NCBI GenBank assembly: GCA_001599595.1
Contig: BCHH01000011.1
Coordinates: 455,894 to 519,893, forward strand
Direction: 5' to 3'
Length of the DNA stretch: 64,000 bases
Source: Beverwykella pulmonaria
Taxonomy: Eukaryota; Ascomycota; Dothideomycetes; Pleosporales; Melanommataceae
In this document: positions 10,108-20,945 of the stretch, piece after piece
Layout: every line of letters starts with the position of its first letter
Numbering within the stretch: position 1 is the stretch's first letter
Notes under the pieces: model-generated
What the model was told of the DNA's origin: nothing
What the model saw: only the letters and a program-made list of their open reading frames with translations
The model's database searches: none
Position numbers and translations under genes: made by a program

Positions 10108-11763
10108 TCAAGCATCTCCACCCTTCCCCTCTATATTCACTCTTACTTTTGCCACTGGACTTTTCTTATCTATCCTCCTCTTATAGATCCAGTAACACAG
10201 CATTGTGACCACTGTAATTGGTATAGTTACAACCAGCCAGAGCCAAGCTAGCCCTGTTAAACTAAAATCTGTTACTCCTCTCCCCTCTTTCTGCTCAAAA
10301 ATCCCCGCGCTAAATACAGACGCCGTGAAAGTGCCCGGGAGAAAGACCATCGTTACTACCGCAATCGATATCATGCTCGTACTATCCTTCTTCATCTCAG
10401 CTGCGAGCTCCAGATTATTTAAGGCATCCTCTTGCGTGACTAAGTTATAGACGAGGTTCATCGTACTATCCTTCCGCGCCTTGTAATTTTTGAACCAGCG
10501 TCGCTGCTTCTCCATAGACGTAACGGCGTACTGTATCGCGTCCGCAGTCCTCTGACGTACACGGCTCCTCCTCTCCACAACAGCATTCGTCCGCTTGATC
10601 ATCTCCTGGAGAGCTCTTGTGGTGCAGAGATAGACTTCCGCGTTGGCGATGTGGGAGTCCGCGTTCTGCGACACAATTTGAAGTTTCTTAGTCAACTCTT
10701 TAAGCTTGGAGCGGTCGCTGGACTCAAGACCTGCGAGGTGGTCGTCAACTTTGTCAATCACAGACCACTGGAAGCGTCGGAACCGCTCAACGTGCCATTT
10801 TGAGGCTTCGAAATTGAGATTTGAGAGGAGGACGTGTATATCAAGGGGACTTTCTAGCAATACGTTTGCGATGTGGTCTTGTGCCCGGTGGTGTGTTGCA
10901 TTGCTTAGAATTGCGCGCAGGGCGCGGACAATGGTGTCGTTTTGTTTGTGTGAAATGATGTACACGGTCAGATCTCGCTGAACATCGTGCTTGGAGTACA
11001 CTGAAAGAGGGCCACCTTGGACGAGAATGTTCCATCGTGGGTGCTGGCAATAAAAGTCATACCCAAGGAACTCATTGTCTTCTTGGTCCCATCTGGATTG
11101 CGGTGCCCAATAATCTGGACGTCCCAACATGTTTAAGAGAAACGCGGGATTAATTGAGAGGAACCTATAGAGATCTTCGACGCTTGAGCGAGTCAAAGGG
11201 ATCGCGTAATTGAAGGATGCATTTGGTGTTGGAATGAGAGGGACGAAGAAGACCAAGGCTTTTCGGGATGTAGATTCTGGAGAGTTCGTTGCAGAAGTCG
11301 AAGGTACTTGAACTTTATGGTAACGGTCGCTTGCATCTTTCACCAAATTTTTCAAAATTGGTCCGTCCAGGCTTAGCCATTCTGCACGGGACCCTTGCAC
11401 CGAGAAACATTCGACGGTTGTCTCTTTGCTGAAGTTCTCGGGCTTGTTGAGATGCTCATGGTACAAAACTCCAGAGAACAGCTCTTGAGTAGAGTCAGTC
11501 ATAGAATAAGGGTACTGGTCAAAATCAATATTGTAGTTGTGGTCCAACTCGTCGATGTCCAGGTCGGTCGGTTTGGCATGTCTCATGACATGTGTACCAT
11601 CTCTGGAAATCGGCCTGCGTTGGGGTTTTTCTTTCACAAGAGCAGCTTCCATCCTCGAGACATGGACAGTCTCGGTATCTGCTTCGAATGAGTTCTCAAT
11701 CGTCGTCAAAGATGTTGCCCTCCTCGACTGGCGTCTTGCCCTCATGGCTGCAAATACACCCAT
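10108..11763 (-). CDS. CorA-like divalent-cation transporter family protein
   Basis: Intronless, 551 residues, ATG at 11763. The N-terminal 380 or so residues are soluble and include helices such as EASKWHVERFRRFQWSVIDK and a long coiled-coil-like region (LKELTKKLQIVSQNADSHIA and onward). Two C-terminal membrane segments follow: SMISIAVVTMVFLPGTFTAS and LAWLWLVVTIPITVVTMLCY, ending in a basic tail. This is the layout of fungal CorA-like proteins, in which a long cytosolic domain precedes two helices. The classical GMN loop motif of CorA is not visible between the helices, as is common in fungal relatives, so magnesium transport is not assured. Plasma-membrane location is inferred. Confidence 0.85.
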   Translation of the reverse strand: MGVFAAMRARRQSRRATSLTTIENSFEADTETVHVSRMEAALVKEKPQRRPISRDGTHVMRHAKPTDLDIDELDHNYNIDFDQYPYSMTDSTQELFSGVLYHEHLNKPENFSKETTVECFSVQGSRAEWLSLDGPILKNLVKDASDRYHKVQVPSTSATNSPESTSRKALVFFVPLIPTPNASFNYAIPLTRSSVEDLYRFLSINPAFLLNMLGRPDYWAPQSRWDQEDNEFLGYDFYCQHPRWNILVQGGPLSVYSKHDVQRDLTVYIISHKQNDTIVRALRAILSNATHHRAQDHIANVLLESPLDIHVLLSNLNFEASKWHVERFRRFQWSVIDKVDDHLAGLESSDRSKLKELTKKLQIVSQNADSHIANAEVYLCTTRALQEMIKRTNAVVERRSRVRQRTADAIQYAVTSMEKQRRWFKNYKARKDSTMNLVYNLVTQEDALNNLELAAEMKKDSTSMISIAVVTMVFLPGTFTASVFSAGIFEQKEGRGVTDFSLTGLAWLWLVVTIPITVVTMLCYWIYKRRIDKKSPVAKVRVNIEGKGGDA

Positions 11764-11888
11764 CTGGTCGACTTGGCTAGGAATCTGGAGTGCTTGGAAA
11801 GAATATAACTGGTTTTAGAGCTTTTAGCCGAAGTTATCTTAGAACGAGGGTCGCTTGGGGCTAGTTGGGGCTAGCAAGAAGAAGGACC
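11764..11888. other. CorA-like gene 5' flank
   Basis: Short spacer between the CorA-like start codon and the minisatellite; no further feature seen. Confidence 0.4.
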
Positions 11889-11968
11889 GTTGACGCTGGT
11901 GTTGACGCTGGTGTTGACGCTGGTGTTGACGCTGGTGTTGACGCTGGTGTTGACGCTGGTGTTGACGC
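11889..11968. repeat. 12-bp minisatellite, about 6.7 perfect units
   Basis: The unit gttgacgctggt is repeated head to tail without a mismatch from 11889, ending in a partial unit at 11968. On the minus strand it would encode a perfect VNTS repeat within a short frame, but no gene model supports translation. It lies between the divergently oriented CorA-like and Ap4A phosphorylase-like genes, so copy-number change could affect promoter spacing. Confidence 0.95.
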
Positions 11969-12148
11969 CAAAATCTAAGCTGACATGTGGATGCCTCAAA
12001 CCTTTAGCATCCTTCTCATGTTTCAATCTAACACCAAGGCGGCTAGCTGAAATGTGAAAAGCCGCACAGCCACACTCCACTCTACAACATCATCTACAAG
12101 CGTCTCACAGCAAATTCCCTCATTCTAACACCTCAAAGCCATAAAATT
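11969..12148. other. 5' flank of the Ap4A phosphorylase-like gene
   Basis: Short promoter/5' UTR region between the minisatellite and the ATG at 12149; no motif stands out. Confidence 0.4.
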
Positions 12149-13078
12149 ATGGCACAAATATCAGAGGCAGAGATCCTCTCGACATTTGATGAACTCGTCT
12201 CAGAAGGCAGCGTCATCTACGGGCCCCACGAAACCGTCATTCAGGACTGTGAAGGATATCCTGTAACACATCCTTAATTACAGACGAAATCCACCCTTAC
12301 TCACAATTCCTAGCTCGAATTCCGTATCTGCCCCTCGTTGGCCAAGAAACCCAACACCGTCGGCTCAAAACTTGACACCTCGTTCAACCAGTCACGAAAA
12401 TGGGGACCTGGGAGCGACATGTACATCACCGACGACCGGCTGAAGGTCGCGAGACTAAGCGGGACGCATGATCTGGCCCTGAATCTGTTCTCTGTGGACC
12501 GGCCTCAGTTTGTGATACTGACGCTGGACTCGTACCGACGACAGCATGAGCCGCTAGATCAGGACGACTTCAGGGCCGCGCTAGAGATTTTGACGAGCTT
12601 GACAGACATATATCTGATTTTCAATTGTGCGGAAGAGGCGGGTTGTAGTCGGGTGCATAAGCACATGCAGGGTCTTCGGGGCCCGCCAGCGGCATTTCAG
12701 TCGTTCGTCAATGGAGATGAAAAGAGGTCCAAGATTCCATTCCAGAACTTTGTCCACCACTTTACGCAGGGTTTTGAGAAAACTGTGGCATCTGATTTGC
12801 TGATCGTTTACGATAATCTCTTGAGCCAGGCGAGGGGTACGTTGGACAAATCTGAGACCGAGGTTTGCCCCCATAATGTAGTTCTATGGAAGGACTGGAT
12901 GATTGTGATACCGAGGAGGACGGCGGCAGTAGAGAATGCAAGCGCAAATGCAGCGGGGATGTTGGGGTCGATTTGGGTTCCTGAAAAGAAAGGAGTGGAT
13001 GAGTGGCTTAGATTAGGATGCAAGAGGGTTTTGGGAAAACTTGGTGTTCCGCGAGTAGAGAATGGAATCGTTCGATGA
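12149..13078 (+). CDS. ATP adenylyltransferase / Ap4A phosphorylase family protein
   Basis: Two exons (12149-12262 and 12314-13078; 51-nt intron GTAACA...CTAG) give 292 residues. The family cleaves diadenosine tetraphosphate with phosphate to ADP plus ATP. Supporting segments are VIYGPHETV and FEFR-like LEFRICPSLAKKP (about 36-50), SLTDIYLIFNCAEEAGCSRV, and the catalytic HxHxQ-type motif VHKHMQ (about 155). Fungal members usually have SQPHRHLQ here, so this is a diverged but complete version. LWKDWMIVIPR and AGMLGSIWV near the C-terminus also fit the family. The upstream ATG joined by the intron supplies the substrate-binding N-terminus that a start at 12338 would lack. Likely cytosolic. Confidence 0.85.
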
Positions 13079-13161
13079 ACACTCCTTTATGCTCCTCTTA
13101 GAATACAGAGCATTATAGTCGGTTGGCTATTCCTAGTATAGAATATCTAAAGCTTCACAGC

Positions 13162-14419
13162 TCAACCCCAGCTCTCCAAGAAACTAAACGGCACAGGCCT
13201 GACTTCGAGAACCCGGAGGGCATCATCTAGCACATCAGCCATATTATCGCCCTCCTCGATCCTCACACTATACGCAACCTCGCCATGTAGCGGAAACGAA
13301 ACCCTGCACCACACTTGCCCAAGTTGATGTAAGTACAACCTTTTCAGCATCTTCATGCCGCCTTCATTTACGAGTCGGTGCAGCGGCTCGATCACGGCAG
13401 GCCACTTTTCAAAAGTCAGCGGCATCCTCTCGAGCGTAACGTCTTGAAGAGTATTGCTATGGTTCTTGAATATCCTAACAAGCGAACTAGCATCGCCAAT
13501 GCATGCTGACAAGTGAAGACGGGCGAGGTGCGGGAAGTGCATATCAGCTAGGTATGACATCATGCTCTTCGTCTGGTAGCGACTTTTTGTATGGATATAC
13601 TCATGAGAAATGGACAAGTCAGTCAGCAACGGAGTATGGTCTAGAAATATCATCATTTCCCACCATGCTACTCCTATCAATGAGTTAGCAGTGTTCAGTG
13701 TAGCACGAGACTAATATGGGTGAGAAGGAGACTTTACTGGTGATTTTCTGCCAGCTAGGCCCTTCCAGCGCGACCACGATCGCAAAACGTCGCAGCTGCG
13801 AGAAAGCAGTCAGCATACTCTTATCCATGCTGAAAATGTCACTCAGACAGCAGTCTCCTTTTCCGTGCCTCGACCACCAAGTCTCAGTACCCATTTCGAG
13901 AGACTGTAACCGGTGTCCTGAGAAAGCTACAGCGGCTAAGACGAGCGCCCATACAGAGGTCGTGGACGAGAGGCCTGGTTCTAGATCCACCCCTTGGAAG
14001 CCCTGGCTCTCGCCACTACTTAGCGGGACTTTTACAGCGACATGTTCCAGGTTCGGTAAATTTCGAAAAGCCTCAATCAGCATGATCTTGTCCCAGACAA
14101 TATTCCGCTCCCCGTGACAAAATCCACCATCTTGTCCATACACCCGATACTCGACGACATGGAGATTGCGAATATGTGCACCATACGAGCTGCCGTTCTG
14201 GTAATGTGAGATAGCTACAAGATCCTGAAGGCTGCGGGAACTGAGGTCAGTTGTTCGAGTGGAGAAGCCGAATTTCATGAAGTCGTCGTTGGTTTTGGCA
14301 CAGAGAGTTTTGGATACGAGGCGTAGACTGCAGAGACTAGTAAAGCCTATGGGCCCGGCTTGGATGAGGGACTGGACGATTAGATCGACGATCTCTTGGG
14401 GGACAAATGGAAGTGCCAT
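13162..14419 (-). CDS. F-box domain protein
   Basis: Two exons (14419-13738 and 13673-13162; 64-nt intron) give 397 residues. The N-terminus MALPFVPQEIVDLIVQSLI with SLCSLRLVSKTLCAKTND is an F-box, which binds Skp1 in SCF ubiquitin ligases. The rest has leucine-rich-like spacing (FRNLPNLEHVAVKV, FSQLRRFAIVVAL, FPHLARLHLSACIGD), as in fungal F-box proteins that recognise targets through a solenoid. The protein ends PVPFSFLESWG. The target is unknown; such genes are often lineage-specific. It is followed after about 300 bp by the end of the GMC oxidoreductase gene on the same strand. Confidence 0.75.
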
Positions 14420-14715
14420 AGCGAGGAGTGGAATGGCAATCGTGATTTTTTAGGTAGGAGAGTCACGATGTTGCCTGTTCGCTTGTTCAGGTGTCCCTTA
14501 TTCTGATTGGTTAAATCATTTTTGCACTGCAAATATACCACGAAGCACTCGGACGGGAGTGCTTATACAACCCAGTTCTCGTTTTGGATAGTAGGGCACC
14601 GCATAGCTTCAATCTCGTCTTATATTTTGTCAAGAATATGTAAGAAGAGCGCAACAAATGAGTGTTGCAAAATCGTTCGACCCTCCCACCTGCTCCTCAC
14701 TCGACATGCTTACTC

Positions 14716-16857
14716 TCACTCCTTTGCCGCCTTCAATATATCCTCTGTTGCCTTAACACTAATCATCATAGTCGGCAGGACTGGGAATGCTCCCGGCACC
14801 TTAGGGAAGGAGCTGGCATCGACCACCCTTAGCCCTGTCACACCTCGTACCCTAAACTTGCTGTCCAGCACCGCAAACTTATCGCTATCCGCACCAATAC
14901 GACAACTACTTGATGCATGGTGAGAATATGCTTGCTCTTTCAAATAAGTCTTCTCAGACTCTACCGTGCAATTCTGCTTCCCGATCACGCCCTCACAGGG
15001 ATGCAGTTCGGTGAATGGACCCAGAGAGTTAGCGGCTGTGGTGGAAACTTTAGAGAGCCAGGAGCGCACCCAATTGATGCCCTCAAGAATGGCAGAGAGA
15101 TCCTGATCAGCGCCCTCTTTGAAAAAATTCAGATTGATAGTAGGCACGTCACGTGGGTCTGCGGACTTCAATTCGATAACGCCGGCCTGTGAGCGAGGAT
15201 TCATATGCACAAGAGCGCACTCATATTGGTTCGGGCCGTGGGTGCCAGTGAAGTTTGGTGGGACGTTGGGGAAGCCGGGCCAAAAACCTTCGAAGGAGAA
15301 GCCGCCGCACCACATGTAGATGTCTCTAATTTTGGCCTGACTCGACTTCCAGAACGCAGGGAAGATCTCGCCAAGGCCAGTGACGGCGCGTACACCAAGT
15401 GAGAGGATTCCAGCTTCGTAGTTGTCGGCAACGGACTGGCCGACGCCCGGCGAGTCAACGACGACAGGAATGGAGAACTTGTTGAGGTGGGCGGCGGGGC
15501 CGATTCCGGATAGAAGGAGCAGTTGAGGAGAGTTAAAAGCGCCGCCAGATATAATGACTTCCTTCGATGCATAAGCCCTTCCAGGTTTGCCTTTGTCGGA
15601 GGCGTTGTAGCGTGGATCGGCGCTGTACAGACTCTTGCCTTGCAGGTACTCGATGCCAATGGCTTTAGGTTTCTTGTCGCTCTTGTCGAAAATGATCTTG
15701 GTCGCGAGGGTATCCAGGGATAGCGTGATAGGATACTTGCCCTCCGCGACGGTGTCTCTAACATAGTATCCAGGAGAAGACCGTCGACCATTAGGATTGA
15801 CGTGACTGACTCCACCGAATGGTCCAACGAGATTATCACGGTTCGGCTGGTTGCCGTTCATGTCTTGAGTGAGTAGTTTCGAAGTATCGGCTGCAGTGAA
15901 TCCGGCAGCTTGAGCGGCGAGCTGGCTCAATTGTTTTGCGTCGGCACTGGTTGAATAACCAGGGTCAAGCATTGTCATATCAAGCCAACCATTGTGCCCG
16001 TGTGTATATGTGCTGTTGTAGTGCACATTCTCCAACTGGATGAGGTACTTGCGCATGTTCTCGGCAGACCATGAATCGTCACCTGTGGTTTCGGCGATGT
16101 CGTTCCAGTCCAGATCATTGGGATTCATAGTGAGACTATGAACAAGGGTTAGCGGTCCATCTGCGTTTCAGTTGAGGGCTCAGATCAAGATTTACTCACC
16201 AGCCATTGTGCATAGCACAGCCTCCCAGAGTTCCAGCACGAGGATAGTACTAAAGAGTTGTCAGTCAAAAGCTCTAATATCCGGTGAGAAGTAGAGGAAG
16301 GTATTTTCAGCAAAGAGCTAAAAGGGTCTATCCGACCGAACAAAGCCTTGATGCATCTACCAGTGGAAGCTTTGCCATTCTAGCAAAGACCGCTGGGTTG
16401 TTCCTGATTGGATGATGACTTATTCGTACGTTGTTCAGAATGTTCAATGATGGAGACATACAATACCAAGCGGCTTAGCTCCCGCCGGAGGGTCAATGCC
16501 GACATAGAAACTCCCGTCGGTCTTACGCCACGTCCTGTGAAGGTATCTCGCCTCTCTCGCTTCATCATCCGAATGTTTAACAAAGAAGTCCCATCGAGTA
16601 GCCGGATCGTTGCCCGCAAGATTGAAGTTGAGCCACTGTGAGACGTTCACGTTCTCAGTTTGGTCATCCCCAGCTTCAAGGACAAGCACAGAGTGTCCGG
16701 CTCTAGCAAGATTAGCTGCTAGTGGTCCTCCGCCTGGACCTGTCCCGACAACGATGTACTCGTAGGTCTTGTTGTCTGCAAGAGATGCAGCTGAAGCAGA
16801 AAGAGTGAACAGAGCAAGAGAAACGAGGCCAGATGCCATGAAAAAAATTAGTGCCAT
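14716..16857 (-). CDS. Secreted GMC-family FAD oxidoreductase
   Basis: Three exons (16857-16462, 16249-16200, 16135-14716) with introns of 212 and 64 nt give 621 residues. GMC enzymes oxidise alcohols, sugars or choline with FAD. A signal peptide (MALIFFMASGLVSLALFTLS) precedes the dinucleotide motif YIVVGTGPGGGPLAANLA (about 35-52). GMC signature 1 is YYPRAGTLGGCAMHNG, encoded across exon 2, and signature 2 is GGAFNSPQLLLLSGIGP. The active-site pair lies in YSHHASSSCRIG (about 552) and the C-terminal PVLPTMMISVKATEDIL block. The frame is open upstream of 16857 but has no ATG there, which fixes the start. The substrate cannot be told; the secreted form fits lignocellulose or aryl-alcohol-type oxidases/dehydrogenases. 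Confidence 0.92.
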
Positions 16858-18305
16858 GATGCAGGAATTGACCCGGAGCCGGTCCTGGAGTTGTAGAGAT
16901 CGCAATTGTCTTGAGGGGTCGTCAGGCCATATATCTCGCAGTTGGTGAGGTCACAGCCCTCTGCACTTCATTTTTTGGTATTGTCGTATATGCAACTAGT
17001 TCCGAGCCCTTGATTTAGGGCTACCGGGACGCCCCGGGGGAATCCTTTGTGGTATCGGCACGTAATATCATACAGCAGCGCTGGGTATTTGCAACCAATC
17101 TGTACAATGTAAGCATAATCTTGGACATTGTTAAATAACTCGCGCATGTTTACCATGTACCACCCCTTGCCAGGACACCCTTATCTTTACGCGCCGTTAT
17201 TCCAAGCACTAAGGCGATTCGTGTGGCAATTCTACTGCAAATCATCTTGTCTGAGGCTCGTTGTTCTCATTTGCGGGTATGTACCCTTCTCCGGGTAGAT
17301 TGTTGGCCAAGAAGCTTGACAATATCGGGTACAAGATGAACGAAGAGAGTCAAACTTTCCCAGGTCGAGACTATTCCGCATTCCAGAAAAACTGAGTCCC
17401 CTGAACGGTTAGAAAGATAAATAGAGCAGCCCTCAGGCTAAACACCTTCACTCATGGAACAAACACGCATACTAAGGATCTCATCCAAGAACGTAAACGA
17501 AACAAATAGCCGTCAAATAAGAATCAAGCCCGTACGCGAGGAGCGGAGGTGGGGCGTAACAAGGATGAGGGCCGGGAAATTTGGAAACCAAATGAACATT
17601 GCCCTACTGTAATTAATGTGTGCAAGAAATGGAAATTCGATTGCTTGCATGCGGGTGAGCTTCCGTCGTCTGTCGATCTCTGCCGATGGACTCCTTCAGC
17701 AGCGGAGTGTCCAGATTGCATGCTCCATCTGGCAACATCTCGCGCACCTGTTGAGGCAGCGTGGAGCCTGTAGATGAAGTTCGCGCATGTGGGGTCTTTT
17801 GAGAAGCACGTCCAAAGGCCCCACCACCCACATTCGCCTATACGAAAGCTCGGCGATCCGGATGCGAGGTGGCTCGGGTACAACGCTGATGATGAAGCAT
17901 AACAGATACTAGATGGTTGAATGTGGAAATGTCAAAATATAGTTTCGGGGAAGAGGGAGGGAAAATGAAACCGGAGCACCAGCAAAACGAAACTGGCAAC
18001 GCTTGGCGAGGCTGGTTTACGGAAAGATGCACCAAAGTGTTATTATGGCTTCATATTCTGCTGAAAACCAGCTCAAACGACACCACCTACACTCCAATTG
18101 GTATATAATGCCACATAAACTCAGAGAGCTTAATCCCAGGACCACAGCCGTCAACACCAAAGGGCCCAAGAACGCCTAACCTATTCCTCCGATCCCAAAT
18201 GATGCAATGGAGACGCGGTCTTTCAAAGAAACGCTACGTCCTCCAGTGTTTACGCCATGCCGTCGCCAGAACTGAATTTGAGTCCACCGGGCCGCGCTTC
18301 AGAGC
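16858..18305. other. Intergenic with one coding-like stretch
   Basis: Mostly featureless. On the minus strand 17837-17613 reads ANVGGGAFGRASQKTPHART and then QQVREMLPDGACNLDTPLL, KESIGRDRQTTEAHPHASN, preceded by a possible acceptor (GTATAG). No start codon or upstream exon could be joined. It may be the last exon of a small unknown gene. Confidence 0.3.
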
Positions 18306-18975
18306 TCAAACTGGAGCGCCCCATGCCGCACGCAGCCTGCGAGCGAGCTGGATATCCTTCTGCTGGATTGTGACGCGCTTGGCGTGGATGGCGCATAGAT
18401 TGGCGTCGTGGAAGAGGTTGACGAGGAAAGCTTCGGTTGCCTCCTGCAACGCTTGGATGGCCATACTTTGCCATCGAAAAGGTTCTGCATGCGCGCTGGT
18501 CACGGACGTTGCGATCTCTCGGATCTAAACAAGAGCACACTCAGTCAGTCGCCAATTGCAGCCACAGAAGGTAGAGGAGCATTCTTACCACACGCTGAAA
18601 GGGAGATTTGAGGAGCAGCAGTTCTGTGGACTTCTGGTACTTACGAATCTCGCGCAGAGCGACAGTACCGGGCTTGTAGCGATGATTCTTTCGCTGGGGG
18701 GCTGGCCCTGGCCCGACTGCGGTTACCTATTAGCATTGCTATTGTGGAGGGAGCTGCGACAGAAAAGACGTACTGCTTACTCCCGACTCTCTTCTGCTCC
18801 CCCCCGACTCTCTTCTGCCTCCCCCTGACTCTCTTCTGCCTCCCCCTGACTCTCTTCTGCTTCCCCCCGACTCTCTTCTGCTTCCCGTACTCTTGCGACC
18901 TCCGCGACTTGCGCCTGCTCTTCCACCGCGCGTCGGCGTTGCGACATTGCGCCGGACCTGGCCAGGGGGCGGCAT
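18306..18975 (-). CDS. cse4: Centromeric histone H3 variant (CENP-A/Cse4 type)
   Basis: Three exons (18975-18781, 18726-18589, 18524-18306; introns 54 and 64 nt) give 183 residues. The C-terminal histone fold is clearly H3-like: [20 protein letters not shown], then [17 protein letters not shown] and [19 protein letters not shown]. It departs from canonical H3 as CENP-A does. Loop 1 is four residues longer ([18 protein letters not shown] against REIA-QDFKTDLRFQ), with the typical Trp before the Gln, and the end is RAAWGAPV instead of RGERS. The tail lacks the ARTKQT start and holds five repeats of a RRESGG-type heptad. It would mark centromeric nucleosomes and seed the kinetochore. A canonical H3 is excluded by loop 1, the tail and the C-terminus. 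Confidence 0.93.
18785..18889 (-). repeat. Five 21-bp coding tandem repeats in the CENP-A tail
   Basis: Units begin at 18785, 18806, 18827, 18848 and 18869 (plus-strand gactctcttctg...). Each encodes one heptad of the form RRESGG plus G or S on the minus strand. Units differ at only a few positions, pointing to recent expansion. The array ends right at the exon 1 donor. Confidence 0.9.
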
Positions 18976-19596
18976 GTCGTTCAGCCGGCTCGTCGATTTG
19001 CTCTTCGGCCGGAGTCAGGATGGGCGCCTCGAGGCAAACGGGAGTCGGGGCGGTGGAGAGGTGTGTAAGAAATATGGTGGTGAGACGCGTCTGTATCGCG
19101 AAACCGTGCAGCGTCGCGTCAATTCAAGAGTCCCGAGGTGCGCCGTGGGCAAATTATTAGCACTGACAAAACGGCAAGCGTATGGACGAGATAGCAAATG
19201 TGCGCCGTGCGATTGCGCATGGATATGCTTCTCATTCGCATGTTTGGTGGTGTAGCATGTACCCCATTCGGAGGCTGGGAATGAGGCTGGGGACGGGAGC
19301 TTGGGCCAGTTAAAGGTCACGTTTAGATTAGATTAGATCAAGAAAGCTTGGTATCTTTAGCGCGGCGCAACCAGACAGGTTACGTAGCAAGAAGGCCGAC
19401 CACTCACATCCACTCACTGCCGATTGTCGCGCGCCCACCCGTTGCCCATTGGTACCGATACAAGTGTCCTTACGCTGTTTCTTCACTTGCTCTTCTATAA
19501 GACAACCGCTCGACTCTCTGCCATAGTCTCCCGTGCGCCAACCCAACCTCCCATCGCCCCTCAGTGTATCCGCGCCAATACCCGAAACAGCCCACC
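18976..19596. other. Divergent promoter region between CENP-A and derlin genes
   Basis: About 620 bp between two start codons facing apart. No gene seen; no clear TATA or factor site could be assigned. Confidence 0.5.
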
Positions 19597-20459
19597 ATGG
19601 CGAATGTGCTTGCAGGCGGTGACGGCATGATGGGCGGGTTTCCGCTGGAACAGTGGTTCTTCGAAATGCCTGTGTGCACGCGATGGTGGATGACGGCTGC
19701 TCTAAGTGCGAGCGTGCTAGTGCAGTGCCGCATCTTGTCGCCCTTCCAGCTCTTCTACAGCTTCCGGACCGTCTTCTACCGGAGCCAGGTACGTCTCTAT
19801 TGCATGCATATCAAAGACCTCACCTAACCTCAGGCTAGTACTGGCGCCTCATAACTACCTTCTTTTACTTCGGGCCCCTCAGCCTTGACCTCCTCTACCA
19901 CATCTTCTTCCTGCAGCGCTACTCGCGCCTCCTTGAGGAATCGTCTGGACGCTCTCCCGCGCACTTCTCATGGCTGCTCGCATTTGCCTCGACACTGCTC
20001 CTATGCATGGCACCTATATTCTCCATGGCCTTTCTCGGGTCTGCCCTGTCGAGCACGCTGATCTACATCTGGAGCAGGAAGAATCCGGACACACTGCTTA
20101 GTTTCTTAGGACTCTTGGTCTTCCGGGCGCCGTACCTGCCATGGGTGCTTCTGTGTTTCTCGTTGGTGATGCACGGGACAGTGCCGAAGGACGAGATGTG
20201 CGGTATTGTTGTGGGGCACAGTAGGCTCTCCTCCTCTTTTTCACATGCTCCGTACTAAAGCGTGACAGTCTGGTACTTCTTCAATGATGTATACCCCCCG
20301 CTCCACGACGGCCACAGCCCTCTCGATCCTCCCGCGTGGTGGATCCACCTCTTCGACCGCCGCCAGGCACCTGCGGAAGAGACCCCAGAAGACGTGGAGT
20401 TTCGAGAAGCAGGAGGTGATGTGATTGGCGCTCCAGATCCGGTAGCGCTGGGGGAGTAG
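19597..20459 (+). CDS. Derlin family protein (ER-associated degradation)
   Basis: Three exons (19597-19788, 19839-20220, 20269-20459; introns 50 and 48 nt) give 254 residues. Derlins are inactive rhomboid-fold membrane proteins of the ERAD retrotranslocation machinery. Matches are the N-terminal FEMPVCTRWWMTAALSAS, QYWRLITTFFYFGPLSLDLL (family core WRxxTxFxxFG), SRKNPDTLLSFLGLLVFRAP and the final helix with IWYFFNDVYPP. Several hydrophobic helices are evident. The cytosolic tail (DRRQAPAEETPEDVEFREAG) lacks an obvious SHP box. Without that it is closer to Der1 than Dfm1, but the call is only to family level. Exon joins restore QYWRL and GHIWYFF, which are continuous in relatives. Confidence 0.9.
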
Positions 20460-20945
20460 TCATTGCATATTCATTTATGGAGTTCGGCGACACTCAAAGC
20501 ATTAAGATACCCTGATTGGAGTTCGACTAATCGACATTAGATCGCCTGTACAAGCGGAATCTTTCGTGTACAGAACCTACACTCGCAGCGGCTGACACCC
20601 AATCAATTGATGCACCCCTTCATTTTCTCCATTTCCCGAGCTTTTGCTTGAGCAATGCTTCAGCCTATCAAGCTTTGGAGATCACCTCGATCTGGTCAAC
20701 ATTCCCGCAATCTGGTCAAGCGCCTGCCTATTCGGGTTAGACTCCGGCGGACCTGCATCTCCAATTTGGAGCTCTGGAGACATAGTGTGGCGATCGTGAA
20801 CGGACTTGACCGAGGATTAGAGACCTACCAGAGTAGGTAACACAGCTGAGGATCAAGGGAGCCTGCTGGCATATTTCAATTCATATATTTAGATGACTTC
20901 TCCTTCCATTCTCCTTCGTTCCATCCCACCTCATCACAAACTACC
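20460..20945. other. Intergenic, promoter of the nuclease gene
   Basis: No gene. A TATATTT tract at 20883-20889 and a pyrimidine-rich run up to the ATG at 20946 could be core promoter and 5' UTR. Confidence 0.4.

Noticed and set aside
11889..11968. CRISPR-like array
   Set aside because: Units are contiguous 12-mers with no spacers, in a eukaryote; it is a minisatellite.
16858..16905. Longer N-terminus for the GMC oxidoreductase
   Set aside because: The open frame extends upstream but has no ATG before 16857, and the signal peptide begins exactly there.
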